Of a DNA stretch of 40,445 bases, positions 7,673 to 17,100 are shown piece by piece. The DNA lies in contig CAZLGG010000028.1 in assembly GCA_964559135.1 (NCBI GenBank), forward strand, positions 1 through 40,445, given 5' to 3'. The first letter of the stretch is position 1. Every line of letters starts with the position of its first letter. The notes below the pieces were generated by a model. That model searched no databases and had not been told where the DNA came from. It worked only from the letters and a program-made list of their open reading frames with translations. Origin of the DNA: DRQF01 sp964559135 (GTDB taxonomy: Bacteria > Planctomycetota > GCA-002687715 > DRQF01). The translations under genes were made by a program, and so were the position numbers.

Positions 7673-10600
7673 CTACTCCTCCGATTCCTCGAGGCTCTTC
7701 AGCAGCTGTTTTCCGAAGAAGACCTTGTAGGCCGTCGGGATAACGAAGATCGTGAACGCCGTGGAGGCGAACAATCCGAAGATGAGGCTCCACGCCAGGC
7801 CTGAGAAAATGGGGTCGAGGGTGATCGGCCAGGCGCCCAGCATCGCGGCGCCGCCGGTGAGGATGATGGGTCTGAGGCGCAGTCGACCGCTTTGCACGAC
7901 AGCTTCGTCGAGCGGGAGCCCGTCTTTGACCCGATTCTTGATGAAGTCCACCAGGATGATCGAATTGCGGACCACGATCCCCGCGAGGGCGATCATTCCG
8001 ATCATGCCCGTGGCCGTGAACCACACCGGGTTTTCGAATCCGCCGACGGGCTTGGCCGTGAAAAGGTTGAGGAGCCAAAACCCTGGCATGATGCCGATGG
8101 CGGTCAAGGGGATGGCCAGCATGATGAGAGCTGGGAGGGAAAACGATCGCGTCTCCCAGACCAGGAGCACATAGATCCCCACAAGCGCCGCCATGAAGGC
8201 GATGCCGAGGTCTCGGAAGACATCGACGGTGATTTTCCACTCCCCTTCGCCCTTCCAATCGGCCTGTGCGTCATGGGGGAGGGGGCGGTCGATGATTCCG
8301 TCACTCAACGTGAAGACGACGTCGGCCGGCGGCCGGCCGGCGATCTCGGCCACGACGTAGCACAGTCGTTCCATGTCCTTGTGCCAGATCGGTTGTTCTT
8401 CGACCACCTCATGGAACTCACCCAACTCTCCGAGCGACACGAGCTTGCCGTTTGCCCCCTTTACCTCGAGCCGCTTCAACTCGGCGACTCCGCTGCGTCC
8501 CGGTCGATCCACCACAAGGCGCAGGGCGAGAGGCTGTCGTTCGCCGGGCTGATGGACGGTCGCCGCCATGGCGCCGGAGAGTGCGAGGGCGAGCGTCCGC
8601 GTCACCAGCTCCGTGGCGACTCCATGAAGAGCCGCCTTTTCCTTGTCGAGGATGTAGTCGACGCGTCCATGGGTCGCTTCGGAAAAATCATCCACGTCGA
8701 CGACGCCCTCCTCGCCTTCGAGGCGACGGCGGAGGTCGCGACTGGACTCCACGAGTTGGTCATAGGTCAAGCTCGGCGCACCACGGACCTCGGCGACGAT
8801 GGTGGAGAGAACCGGTGGTCCCGGCGGTGTTTCGACGATCTTGAGAGCCGCTCCATGCCGTGCCGCGATCGCTTCGAGGTCCTTGCGGATCCGCAGCGTG
8901 ATCTCGTGACTTTGTTGCTCGCGCTCCTTTTTTTCGACCAAGTTGATGCGGATGTCCGCGAGATGTGCGCTCTGACGCAATCCGTAGTGACGGACGAGGC
9001 CGTTGAAATCGATGGGGCTCGCCGTTCCGACATACGCCTCCAGATCCCGCACCTCCGTGACGCCCGCAAGATAGCGTTCGACGTCGCGAAGGGCGGCGTC
9101 CGTGCGCTCGAGGGTCGTCCCTTCAGGCATGTCCAGGAGAACCTGGAATTCACTCTTGTTGTCGTACGGGAGCATCTTGAGAGGCACCTTGCCCTTGACG
9201 ACCAACCCTCCCGCGAATCCCATGAGGGCCATGATGACCGCCACGAGAGCCCATCGGCTCCAGCGCTTCTCGAGGAGGGCCCACATGATGCGCTCGTAAG
9301 CGCGCCCTCCGATGCCGACCTTTTCCTCTTTCTCCTTGCCACCTTTTCCATAGATGGGCTTGAGGATCAGGTAGGACATCCACGGCGTGACCGTGAAGGC
9401 AACGATCAGACTCATGAGCATGGCCACGGGCACGTTGACGGCCATCGGCCGCATGTAAGGCCCCATCATTCCGGTGATGAAGAGCATGGGCAGAAATGAG
9501 ACGATCACGGCCAGCGTCGCCACGATCACCGGTGGTCGGACCTCGTTGACGGCGACGAGGACTGCCTGCAACGGAGGTAGCTTCTTCCTCTTGAAATGGC
9601 GATAGATGTTTTCGACATCCACGATCGGGTCATCCACGACGAGGCCGAGCGAGAGAACGAGCGCGAACAGTGTCACGCGGTTGATCGTGTATCCGGCCAA
9701 GAGGTTGACCAGGAGCGTCAGGGCAAACGTGATGGGAACGGCGCCCGCCACGATCAGGGCTTCCCGCGCCCCCAAGGCGAAGGCGATGAGGGCGATGACC
9801 GTGATGATGGCGAAGAGGAGTTCCTCCAAGAGTTCGTCGACCTTGGCATCCGCCGTGCGCCCATAGTTTCGCGTGACCTCCATGTGGACGGAAGAGGGGA
9901 GAATGGATTCTCCGACCTCCTTCGCCCGGGCGAGAATTTTCTCGGCGACGACGACGGCATTCGTACCTCGCTTCTTGGCCAGGGCGAGAGTCACCGCGGG
10001 GAAGGGAGTCCCCTTTGCAGCGTCTCCTTCTGATGCCGGACCGAAGGTGATGCGTGTGGCCGTGGACGGTTCCACGGGCCCATCGATGATCCTGGCGACA
10101 TCGCGCAGGTGGACCGGTCGGTCTTGAAACGCTCCGATCACGAGGTCGCCCACTTCCTGGGACGTCCCTATGAATGGCCCCGCGAGGACGGGAATCCTTC
10201 GATCTCCGCGGTCGAAGGCTCCCGCCCTGAGAGCAGCATCGGCGGCGCGCACCGAACGTTGCACCTCGAGGGCTGAAAGGCCGTGCGCGGCGAGAGCCTC
10301 GGGGTCGACTTCGACCCGGACTTCCCTGGGGTGCCCGCCGATGATCTCGGTATGGGAGAGATCCTTCACCGCATCGAGGCGTGCTGCCATTTCTTCGGCC
10401 AGACGTCGCAGCCCGGCCCCGTCGACGGTTTCGGACCAAAGGGTGAGGGAGACGATGGGCACATCGTTGATGTCGACGGGGCGAACCACCCAACCGGCGA
10501 CGCCTGGAGGGACCTTGTCGCGGTGGCCCTCGATTCGGCTCATCAGTCTGACGAGAGCGCGTTCGCGATCTTCGCCCACGAAAAACCTTACGGACACCAC

Positions 10601-10903
10601 GGCTCCGTCGCGTCGAGAAACCGAATAGACGTGTTCGACGCCCTCCACCTGCCAAAGGAGGCGCTCGAGCGGAGTCGCGACGAGTTTCTCCACCTCTTCG
10701 GCGTTCGCTCCGGGAAATGAGACGAACACATCGGCCGTTGGCACGACGATCTGCGGTTCTTCCTCCCGCGGCGTCAACATCACCGCCGCGATTCCCGCTG
10801 CCGTGGCGACGACGAGGAGCAGGGGCGCCAGCGGCCCTCGCACGAAGACGTGGACGATGCGTTGGACGAGGCTCTCCGAGTCGATCGAGTCCCTGGCGGT
10901 CAT
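7673..10903 (-). CDS. RND-family efflux pump, inner-membrane permease
   Basis: A 1076-residue protein of typical RND length, with the expected twelve-helix layout. TM1 is followed by a porter domain opening with ADVFVSFPGANAEEVEKLVATPLE. The proton-relay helix carries LGLVVDDPIVDVENIYRH, with the conserved Asp-Asp pair. A second porter repeat lies near residues 560-850, and the final TMs include VVRNSIILVDFIKNR and LRPIILTGGAAMLG. The protein exports small molecules using the proton gradient as the inner-membrane part of a tripartite pump. Sequence resembles the HAE1/AcrB-like branch more than CusA (I see no metal-relay methionine array), but the substrate is unknown. The ATG overlaps the stop of the adaptor gene as ATGA. 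It is the last gene of its operon. Confidence 0.93.
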   Translation of the reverse strand: MTARDSIDSESLVQRIVHVFVRGPLAPLLLVVATAAGIAAVMLTPREEEPQIVVPTADVFVSFPGANAEEVEKLVATPLERLLWQVEGVEHVYSVSRRDGAVVSVRFFVGEDRERALVRLMSRIEGHRDKVPPGVAGWVVRPVDINDVPIVSLTLWSETVDGAGLRRLAEEMAARLDAVKDLSHTEIIGGHPREVRVEVDPEALAAHGLSALEVQRSVRAADAALRAGAFDRGDRRIPVLAGPFIGTSQEVGDLVIGAFQDRPVHLRDVARIIDGPVEPSTATRITFGPASEGDAAKGTPFPAVTLALAKKRGTNAVVVAEKILARAKEVGESILPSSVHMEVTRNYGRTADAKVDELLEELLFAIITVIALIAFALGAREALIVAGAVPITFALTLLVNLLAGYTINRVTLFALVLSLGLVVDDPIVDVENIYRHFKRKKLPPLQAVLVAVNEVRPPVIVATLAVIVSFLPMLFITGMMGPYMRPMAVNVPVAMLMSLIVAFTVTPWMSYLILKPIYGKGGKEKEEKVGIGGRAYERIMWALLEKRWSRWALVAVIMALMGFAGGLVVKGKVPLKMLPYDNKSEFQVLLDMPEGTTLERTDAALRDVERYLAGVTEVRDLEAYVGTASPIDFNGLVRHYGLRQSAHLADIRINLVEKKEREQQSHEITLRIRKDLEAIAARHGAALKIVETPPGPPVLSTIVAEVRGAPSLTYDQLVESSRDLRRRLEGEEGVVDVDDFSEATHGRVDYILDKEKAALHGVATELVTRTLALALSGAMAATVHQPGERQPLALRLVVDRPGRSGVAELKRLEVKGANGKLVSLGELGEFHEVVEEQPIWHKDMERLCYVVAEIAGRPPADVVFTLSDGIIDRPLPHDAQADWKGEGEWKITVDVFRDLGIAFMAALVGIYVLLVWETRSFSLPALIMLAIPLTAIGIMPGFWLLNLFTAKPVGGFENPVWFTATGMIGMIALAGIVVRNSIILVDFIKNRVKDGLPLDEAVVQSGRLRLRPIILTGGAAMLGAWPITLDPIFSGLAWSLIFGLFASTAFTIFVIPTAYKVFFGKQLLKSLEESEE

Positions 10904-12051
10904 TGCGTGTCGCCTCTTTTCAAGAGCACCTCTTCGCCATCGGACAATCCAGAGAGGATCTCGACGGTGCCGTCGTCGAAGACGTGCCCTGACGTCACCA
11001 ACCGGACCTCGAGTTCCTCGCCACGTCGCACGAGGACGCTTTCGACCTGGCCGACCCGTTTGACGGTGCTCGACGGGACCCGGATCGCCATGCGTTCACC
11101 CGCGGGGATTTCGAGGCGTCCGAACATCCCGGGGTGGGCACCGGGGATCGGATCAAAATTGACGCGGGCCTCGAATGTGCGACTGAGGGGGTCGGCAGAG
11201 GGTAGGACCCTGTCGAGAGTTCCCGTCAGTTCACGTTTCAGCGAGGCGAGCTGAACGGTCAGCGACGCCCCCACTTCGAGTGCCGCCGCCAAGCTCTCGC
11301 GAACGCGAGCCTCGAGGCGGAGCTTCATCGGGTCGTGGATGACCAGGAGCGTTCTTCCGGGGAAGGCGAGGTCGCCGACTTCCGCTTGCCTTTCCGCGAC
11401 GACGCCGCCGATGGGGGAGACGATGCGGGCATATCCCAGAGCGACCTGCGCCTCGCGGACGACCTCCTTGGCCCTGGCGACCTGTGCGTCGGCCGACGCC
11501 ACGGCCGCAGAGGCTGCGGCAACGGCGGCTTTGGCCTCGAGGAATTCCGCTTCCGAGATCTCCAGGGCTTCCAACGTCGCGGCTTTCTTTTCGAAGAATC
11601 CCTGGATGCGGTGATAACGCTTCGTCGCGAGGACTCGGCGAGCTTCCGACTGCGTCATTTGCTCCCGGGCGGCCGCTGCCGCGGCTTCCGCGGAAGTGAG
11701 TGCGTCTCCCGCCTGAGCGAGGCGGGCTTGGAGGTCCCGGTCATCGATCACGACCAAGACTTCACCTTTCTTCACGCTTTCACCGGCCCGCCGCCGGATC
11801 TCCTCGATGCGGCCCGGGATGCGGGCGGCGACGCGAACGGAGTGTCGGGAGCGAACCGTTCCCGTGGCCATTTCCGTGACGGGCAGCGGTGCTTCGACGA
11901 CCGTCACGAATTGGTCGGTCGGGCGCACCCTCTCCCGTGGAGGAGACCCGTGTCCGGGAGGCACCTGCCCGGTCCGGAAGACGCCGGCCGCCCAGAGAAC
12001 GACCGCGAGAACGACGATGGCGAACAGGAGGAATGAGATGAGCTTTTTCAT
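10900..12051 (-). CDS. RND efflux periplasmic adaptor (membrane fusion protein)
   Basis: A 383-residue protein. An N-terminal membrane anchor (about residues 5-25) is followed by a lipoyl/biotinyl-like half motif (VAARIPGRIEEIRRRAGESVKKGEVLVVIDD) and a long Ala/Glu-rich alpha-hairpin (about 110-205). The second lipoyl half is ARIVSPIGGVVAERQAEVGD, and beta-barrel and membrane-proximal domains complete it. This is the HlyD/AcrA-family architecture that bridges the RND pump and the TolC channel. It is coupled on both sides: ATGA with the TolC-like gene upstream and ATGA with the pump downstream, giving fixed stoichiometry. It has no lipobox, so it is probably anchored by its N-terminal helix. 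Confidence 0.92.
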   Translation of the reverse strand: MKKLISFLLFAIVVLAVVLWAAGVFRTGQVPPGHGSPPRERVRPTDQFVTVVEAPLPVTEMATGTVRSRHSVRVAARIPGRIEEIRRRAGESVKKGEVLVVIDDRDLQARLAQAGDALTSAEAAAAAAREQMTQSEARRVLATKRYHRIQGFFEKKAATLEALEISEAEFLEAKAAVAAASAAVASADAQVARAKEVVREAQVALGYARIVSPIGGVVAERQAEVGDLAFPGRTLLVIHDPMKLRLEARVRESLAAALEVGASLTVQLASLKRELTGTLDRVLPSADPLSRTFEARVNFDPIPGAHPGMFGRLEIPAGERMAIRVPSSTVKRVGQVESVLVRRGEELEVRLVTSGHVFDDGTVEILSGLSDGEEVLLKRGDTQ

Positions 12052-13502
12052 TTCGATTCGGACTCCTTCGACGGGGCCTCGAGAGAATTCCAGAATCCGA
12101 GTGCGCCGGCGGCGCCGATCCGGGCGGCCTCGAGATCGAGCCTGGCCGCGATCTCTCGAGATCGAGCCCCCGTTCGCTGCGATTCGGCCTCGAGGTAACG
12201 GGTGATGGTGGCGGCGCCGCCTTCGTACTGGGCCGTCACCAGGCGAAAACTCTCCTCCGCCGCGGCGAGGGCAAGTCGAGCGACCTCCAGGCGCTGCTCG
12301 GCCTCTGTGATCGCCAGCCAGGCGTCTCGAACTTGGCGGGCGGCGGATGCCTCGAGACGGCGACTCTCGGCCAGGGCCGTGTCGAGCGCGGCTCGGGCCC
12401 GCTGGAGTGCCGCGCTTCGAGCACCGCCGTCGGCGACCCGATAGCCCAGGCCCAGGCCCACGGTCCAGTTGGCTTCGCCGAAGTCGAGGCTCGTTTCAGC
12501 GGTGTTGCCGTAGAGTCTGGCTTCGAGATCGAGCGTCGGGAGCCAAGCCCGCGCGGCTGCTTCGACTTCCAACCGTCGCGCCTTGACGAGAAGACGTGCG
12601 GCTCGCAGGTCTTCTCGCGCCGTCCATGCCTTCTCGAGGGCGGCTTCGGCGTCGGGAGGAAGATCCGGGACGAGGTGACTCTCGTCAGGGATGTCGAGTT
12701 CGGTGTCCGCTGGAAGATCCAGCAGCTCCCGCAACGCCGTTTCCGCGCGGCGCTCTGCGAGTTCCGACCGGATGCGACGTTCCTTCGCTTCTGCGAGCCG
12801 CACCTGCAGGGAGAGCAGATCGCTGCGAAGCAGCGTCCCACCCTCCACGCGAATGCGCGCCTCTTTGATTTGCGCCTCGACCGAACGCACGCTCTGCTCG
12901 TGCGCGGCCGCGAGGGCTCGGGCCAGCCGCACGTGGACCATCGAGAGAAGGGCCTGGGAAGCCAGATGGTTCTTGAGGGCTGCGAGTTGAGCTCGAACGC
13001 CTTCCGCACCCACCTCCGCCGCCCAGCTTCGGAGCTGGTCTCTCCCACCGGCATAGAGATTCCACCGGAAGTTCAGCCCGGCCTCGACGTCACTGAATGC
13101 GCCAGGATCGTTGAAGTTCGTGCCCTGAAAGCGGAGCTTGCGGGCGTCGATCCTCTTGAAGAAGTAAGCCGAGGGAGCGTCGGCGCGGAGGTAGTTCACG
13201 CCTGCGTCGAGGACCGGGTAGAAGGCTGCCCGAACCTGGTCGACGGCAGCGTCCGCCTCCCGGGCTTTCCCTTCGATCGCAGCCAATCCGGGGTTGTTCC
13301 GGACGAGCGTTCGAAGAACGACCGTCTCTGTGAGCGGGCCCTGGAGGCTGAGAGCTTCGGGCAGTGCGGCCGCCCGAGGCTGAGGCCGCACGGGCGCATT
13401 GAAGTCCTCCCGATGAACGCAACCGGCCGTCAGGACGGCCCAGAGCGCAGTGAAAATGACGAATCCGCTTGAATTCGTCCGGTGTTTCGAGGTCTCAGCC
13501 AC
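12048..13502 (-). CDS. TolC-family outer-membrane efflux lipoprotein
   Basis: A 484-residue protein beginning with GTG at 13502, preceded by a good SD (AAAGGGGA, about 6 nt spacing). The N-terminus has a lipoprotein signal with lipobox LTAGC (Cys28). Two OEP repeats follow, with the characteristic long coiled helices: first repeat NNPGLAAIEGKAREADAAVDQVRA, second repeat VARLALAAAEESFRLVTAQYEGG plus ARLDLEAARI. This is the trimeric outer-membrane exit duct of the tripartite pump, and it shows that the host has an outer membrane. It is the first gene of the TolC-MFP-RND operon, so the operon promoter should lie in the region just above 13502. I see no convincing -35/-10 pair there. Confidence 0.92.
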   Translation of the reverse strand: MAETSKHRTNSSGFVIFTALWAVLTAGCVHREDFNAPVRPQPRAAALPEALSLQGPLTETVVLRTLVRNNPGLAAIEGKAREADAAVDQVRAAFYPVLDAGVNYLRADAPSAYFFKRIDARKLRFQGTNFNDPGAFSDVEAGLNFRWNLYAGGRDQLRSWAAEVGAEGVRAQLAALKNHLASQALLSMVHVRLARALAAAHEQSVRSVEAQIKEARIRVEGGTLLRSDLLSLQVRLAEAKERRIRSELAERRAETALRELLDLPADTELDIPDESHLVPDLPPDAEAALEKAWTAREDLRAARLLVKARRLEVEAAARAWLPTLDLEARLYGNTAETSLDFGEANWTVGLGLGYRVADGGARSAALQRARAALDTALAESRRLEASAARQVRDAWLAITEAEQRLEVARLALAAAEESFRLVTAQYEGGAATITRYLEAESQRTGARSREIAARLDLEAARIGAAGALGFWNSLEAPSKESESK

Positions 13503-13911
13503 CGGAATCCCCTTTCTCGTCGGTTTCCGATCAGAAACGCCCCGTCACCCTTGAGAGGCTCCCCAATCCCCCGAGGTTCCCGGGGTTGCACACCTGGATG
13601 GCTGTTTCTCTGCGCTCCGCTCCCGACTCTCGTGAGATCGTCACCGCGACGATTCTGGAGGTTTCGGGAACCTCTCGGCAGTCCGTGCCTCTCCATGTTG
13701 TGGATGCGACGTTTTGTACGGAGATCCAATGCTAAGGAATCTGCTGAATACCGAACATGGGGTCCGGTGGACCGTGGGACGGGTGCCAGGGGCCAAGGTT
13801 CTTTCCCGGGTGACATGTTCGGGATGTACGCGGCACTGGGCGTGGCGGACGCAGCGTTCTCCGACCACGAGAAAGGACCGTCGTCGGCATGAATTCCTTC
13901 GTACATAGAAT

Positions 13912-14115
13912 CGCCCGCCGCTACGACTTGCCATGTAGGGCGGGCGCGAGAAAGGTCCCGTAATGTCATCGTTCTACCATGCAATCATCGGAAGAACGAC
14001 TGGAACAAGAATAGTCATTCCTCCTCGTTGAAGCAAGCATCGTCGTCGCGTCTCTGGGGGGGGACGCCACGACGAACAGAGGCCCCGCGCTGATGGCGCG
14101 GGGCCTCTTCTTTTT
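13912..14115 (+). ncRNA. Candidate structured small RNA ending in an intrinsic terminator
   Basis: Four consecutive hairpins are readable on the plus strand. Hairpin 1: CGCCCGCC-g-CTAC pairs with GTAG-GGCGGGCG (13912-13924 with 13935-13946). Hairpin 2: TCGTTCT pairs with AGAACGA (13969-13975 with 13993-13999). Hairpin 3: CGTCGT-c-GCGTC pairs with GACGC-c-ACGACG (14041-14052 with 14063-14074). Hairpin 4 is the terminator (14078-14115). Only the plus strand has a U-tract, and no plus-strand protein gene lies upstream, so the terminator needs a transcript of its own. TAGAAT (13906-13911) could be a -10 but lacks a -35 partner, so the 5' end is unknown. It does not match tmRNA, 6S, SRP or RNase P RNA features I could check by eye. 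Confidence 0.35.
14078..14115 (+). terminator. Strong intrinsic terminator, plus strand
   Basis: A perfect 13-bp stem, AGAGGCCCCGCGC (14078-14090) with its complement (14096-14108), has a 5-nt loop TGATG and is followed by TCTTTTT (14109-14115). The U-tract is only on the plus strand. Confidence 0.88.
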
Positions 14116-14198
14116 GCCGCTTCCGAGTCGAGTGCACTGCGAGTCGTTTCGCCTGGCGGCGCGTCCTCATTCGTAGAACGACTCGGCAAGGCGCCTCG

Positions 14199-17100
14199 CT
14201 ATGGATTTGGAATCACCGTCATGGCGTCCACGTCCGCGCTCTCGGGAACACCCATCGTGGACATGTCGAACAAAAGGCTCACCGTTCCCGATGTCGTGAC
14301 TCCGAAGGGACCGACGAACTGCGCGATGTCCTCATCGGCCCCGGTGCTGCCGGTCGCCGAGAAGACTCCGTCCGTGGAGAACAGCATGGCGCTGCTATCG
14401 TCGAAATGCAACGCGTCGAGATCCTCGCCTGCGTCTCCGAGCGCGACGTCACTCCCGTCGAACGCGAACAGCCACGAGCCGCTGGTCGCCGTGAAATAGG
14501 ATTGAGGCAGGAAGAAGAGCACATCTTCGTCGGCGAAGTTGAGCCCGCCTTGAACGGAACCCCCTCCGGATGTGCTGATGAGCAGGAATGACCCATCGGC
14601 CGCAAAGTACAGCCCATCAATGTCTTCGGCACTCGTGTCGAGCCCCACGTCGCTCCCGTCGAAGATGAAAAACACCGTCCCGGCCGTCGTCGATCCCGTG
14701 CTGGTAGGCAGCCAATAGGCGAGGTCGTTTTCGGTCATGATCGTCCCGTTGGGCCCGAAGAGGAGACTCGACAGGGAATACGACGCGCTGTCGATACTGA
14801 ATGCGACGGCGCCGTTGGGGAAGATGTGAAAGGCGTTGACATCGGTGCCGCTGAGTCCCAGATCGCTGCCGTCCATGTACATCGACCAGACTCCCGTCGC
14901 CGTGTCGTAAAAGACGATGTCTTCGTCTTCCACGGCGCCCAGACCCGGCAAGGTGGTCGTTGCCGTGAAGGAGACGTAGATACGTTCCCCACCCGCGGCC
15001 GTAACGGAGATGAAGCCCGGTTTCGTGACCGAGTCCGTTCCCCCTGGCCCCGTGACCGTGAGGGTGACGTCGTAGCTTCCCGGAGCGAGATACGCGTGAA
15101 CCGGACTGGCGAGCGACGAGGACGCGCCGTCCCCGAACGTCCAAAGATAGGAGGTGACGGCGCCCGTGGTCAGCGGAGTGAACTGGACGTTTTGCCCGGG
15201 CAAGGGGTTGAGGGGAGAAGCCCCGAAGTCCGCCGTGGGCGGGGGCGTTCCGACGGAGATGAGGTTGGTCGCGGCAAACGTATCGGAGCCTCCAGGGCCG
15301 ACGACGGTGAGCGAGGGCGTGAAGACGCCGGCGCTCGCGTAAACGTGGGTGGGATTCGTCGCGGTGGAAGTCGTGCCGTCACCGAAATTCCAGACGCGAG
15401 AAGTGATGGAGCCGGTCGACGTATCGGTGAAGGCGACCGTGAGGGGAGCGTTGCCCGAGGTCGGAGTGGCGGAGAAGCTCGCCGTGGGCGCGCCGACGGG
15501 AGAGGTAAGGGCGAAATTGTCGACGTAGCCCTTCGAGGGTTGGACGTTGTCCCCGCCGTTGCCGACCTGGACGGAGATCGTGAAGAGAGTGGAACTCGTC
15601 GAAGCGGGAAAGAGCGCGAGGAGGTCCGCGGAAACGTTCTGAACGGCCGTCATCGCGTAGCCGTACTTCGACGACGTCAGCGGAGCGGGAGTGAAGGTGT
15701 CGGCGTAATACAGGTTGACGACCGTCGTCCCGTCCGAGATATCGACGCTCATCCAGTCGTTGAACGTTGCCTGATTGGCGCCTTCGTTTCGCAGGAATGC
15801 GGCGTCGAAGGAAAGGAGATGGCTTCCGGACGGGATCGTGAAGGCCTGGGAGATGCCTGCTCCGCCGACTGCGGGAGTCGTGGTCCCTCCCGGATTGGAA
15901 GGAGGTGTGGCATCGTTCGTGCTGTCCGCTGCGACTTCGCACCACTTCGAACCGGAGGACGGCAGGCCGTTGTCGCTGCTCGTTCCACCGGTTGGATTGA
16001 TCACGTGACCGGTTCCGAAGTCGACGGTCCAGGCCCCCGAGGGTGCGGCCCCGGACGTCTGACTTTCGAAGTCGCCGTCCTGGATTCCGGGGGCGGGGGC
16101 GGGGGACACGGTGATGTAGTTGTTCTTCGTGTTCGAGTCCGTGCCCCCCGGGCCCGTGGCCGTCAACGTGACGGCGTAGCTTCCGGTGGCGGAGTACGTA
16201 TGGGTGGGGTTCTGCGCGGTCGATGTGGAGCCGTCGCCGAAACTCCAACTCCAACTCGAGGGTGAGCCGGTGGTCAGATCCGTGAAGGTGACGGTGAGGG
16301 GCGCCGTTCCCGACGTCGGCGTCCCCGTGAAGTCCGCGACGGGCGCCACGGGGCCTCCCGTGGAGGCATTGTAGATGAAGAGCGCGAAATCCTGATCCGT
16401 GGAGTCCGCATTGCCCGGTACACCGTCTCCCGCGATATTGGTCGCCGTGACGGTCACCGTGAAACTACCGGTCGTACCGGCGGGGAGGAACACGGATTCC
16501 GTATTGTTGCGCACGTCGGCCGTGCCGCCTGTGGTGGAGAGGGCTCCGGAGAAGCGATTGCCCCGATACGTTGTTCCGGCGATGGTGACGGTGAGATCGA
16601 GATTGTTGACCCAGGGCGCCCCCGTGGTGGGGCCGGGAGCATCGGTCCAGCAAAGGGTCACTCGGAAGGGCTTCGACGGGTCCTGGACGCTTCCGGTGAC
16701 CGTGTGCGAGGAGCCGGTCGTGGAGAGGATCTGGGTCTGGTCGACGCGAATCTTGGGCGTACCGTCGAAGGCCCGACCCAGATTCATTCTTCCCATACCC
16801 TGTTTGTTGCTGGGTAGTGTGTCGTTCGCACCGGTCCCCGTCAGGTACTCGGCCGTATTGACGAGGATCGCCTTTTGGAGTGCGGGGCTGGGGGCTCCGA
16901 GACCGTTGTTCAGGGAATCCTGGTAGATGAGGGCCGCACCGGCCGCAACCGCCGGCGTGGAGTGGCTCGTACCGCTCGACCACCCATAGAGGGTCTGTCC
17001 GAAGGGGAAGTACTGATCGCAGACCGAGAGGCCGTTGTAGTTGCTCTGGGGAACGCCCGCTTGGATATGGGTTCCCGGCGCGACGATCTCGGGTTTCCAG

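Larger units (their letters stand above)
13503..14198. other. About 700 bp without a convincing protein gene
   Basis: The region lies between the TolC-like start and the protease stop, both on the minus strand. Open frames here have unnatural composition (Arg/Ser/Pro-rich) and no credible start. Instead the interval holds stem-loops at 13912-13946, 13969-13999 and 14040-14075, and an intrinsic terminator at 14078-14115 pointing along the plus strand. It also has a short direct repeat: CGAGAAAGG is followed by ACC at 13868 and by TCCC at 13947. I treat it as promoter/UTR for the efflux operon plus a candidate RNA gene. Confidence 0.6.

Noticed and set aside
7892..9499. 535-codon plus-strand frame inside the RND pump gene
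   Set aside because: His/Asp/Arg-rich antisense shadow. The minus strand encodes a canonical RND protein throughout.
13430..13984. Minus-strand frame of 184 codons above the TolC gene, and a plus-strand frame at 13482-13892
   Set aside because: Composition is Arg/Ser/Pro-rich without hydrophobic patterning, the starts lack SD sequences, and the minus frame overlaps the TolC start in another frame.
13974..14018. Mini-ORF (MTILVPVVLPMIAW) after GAGGAGGA on the minus strand
   Set aside because: The SD abuts the ATG with only one or two bases of spacing, and the peptide lies inside the stem-loop region. It is more likely coincidence.
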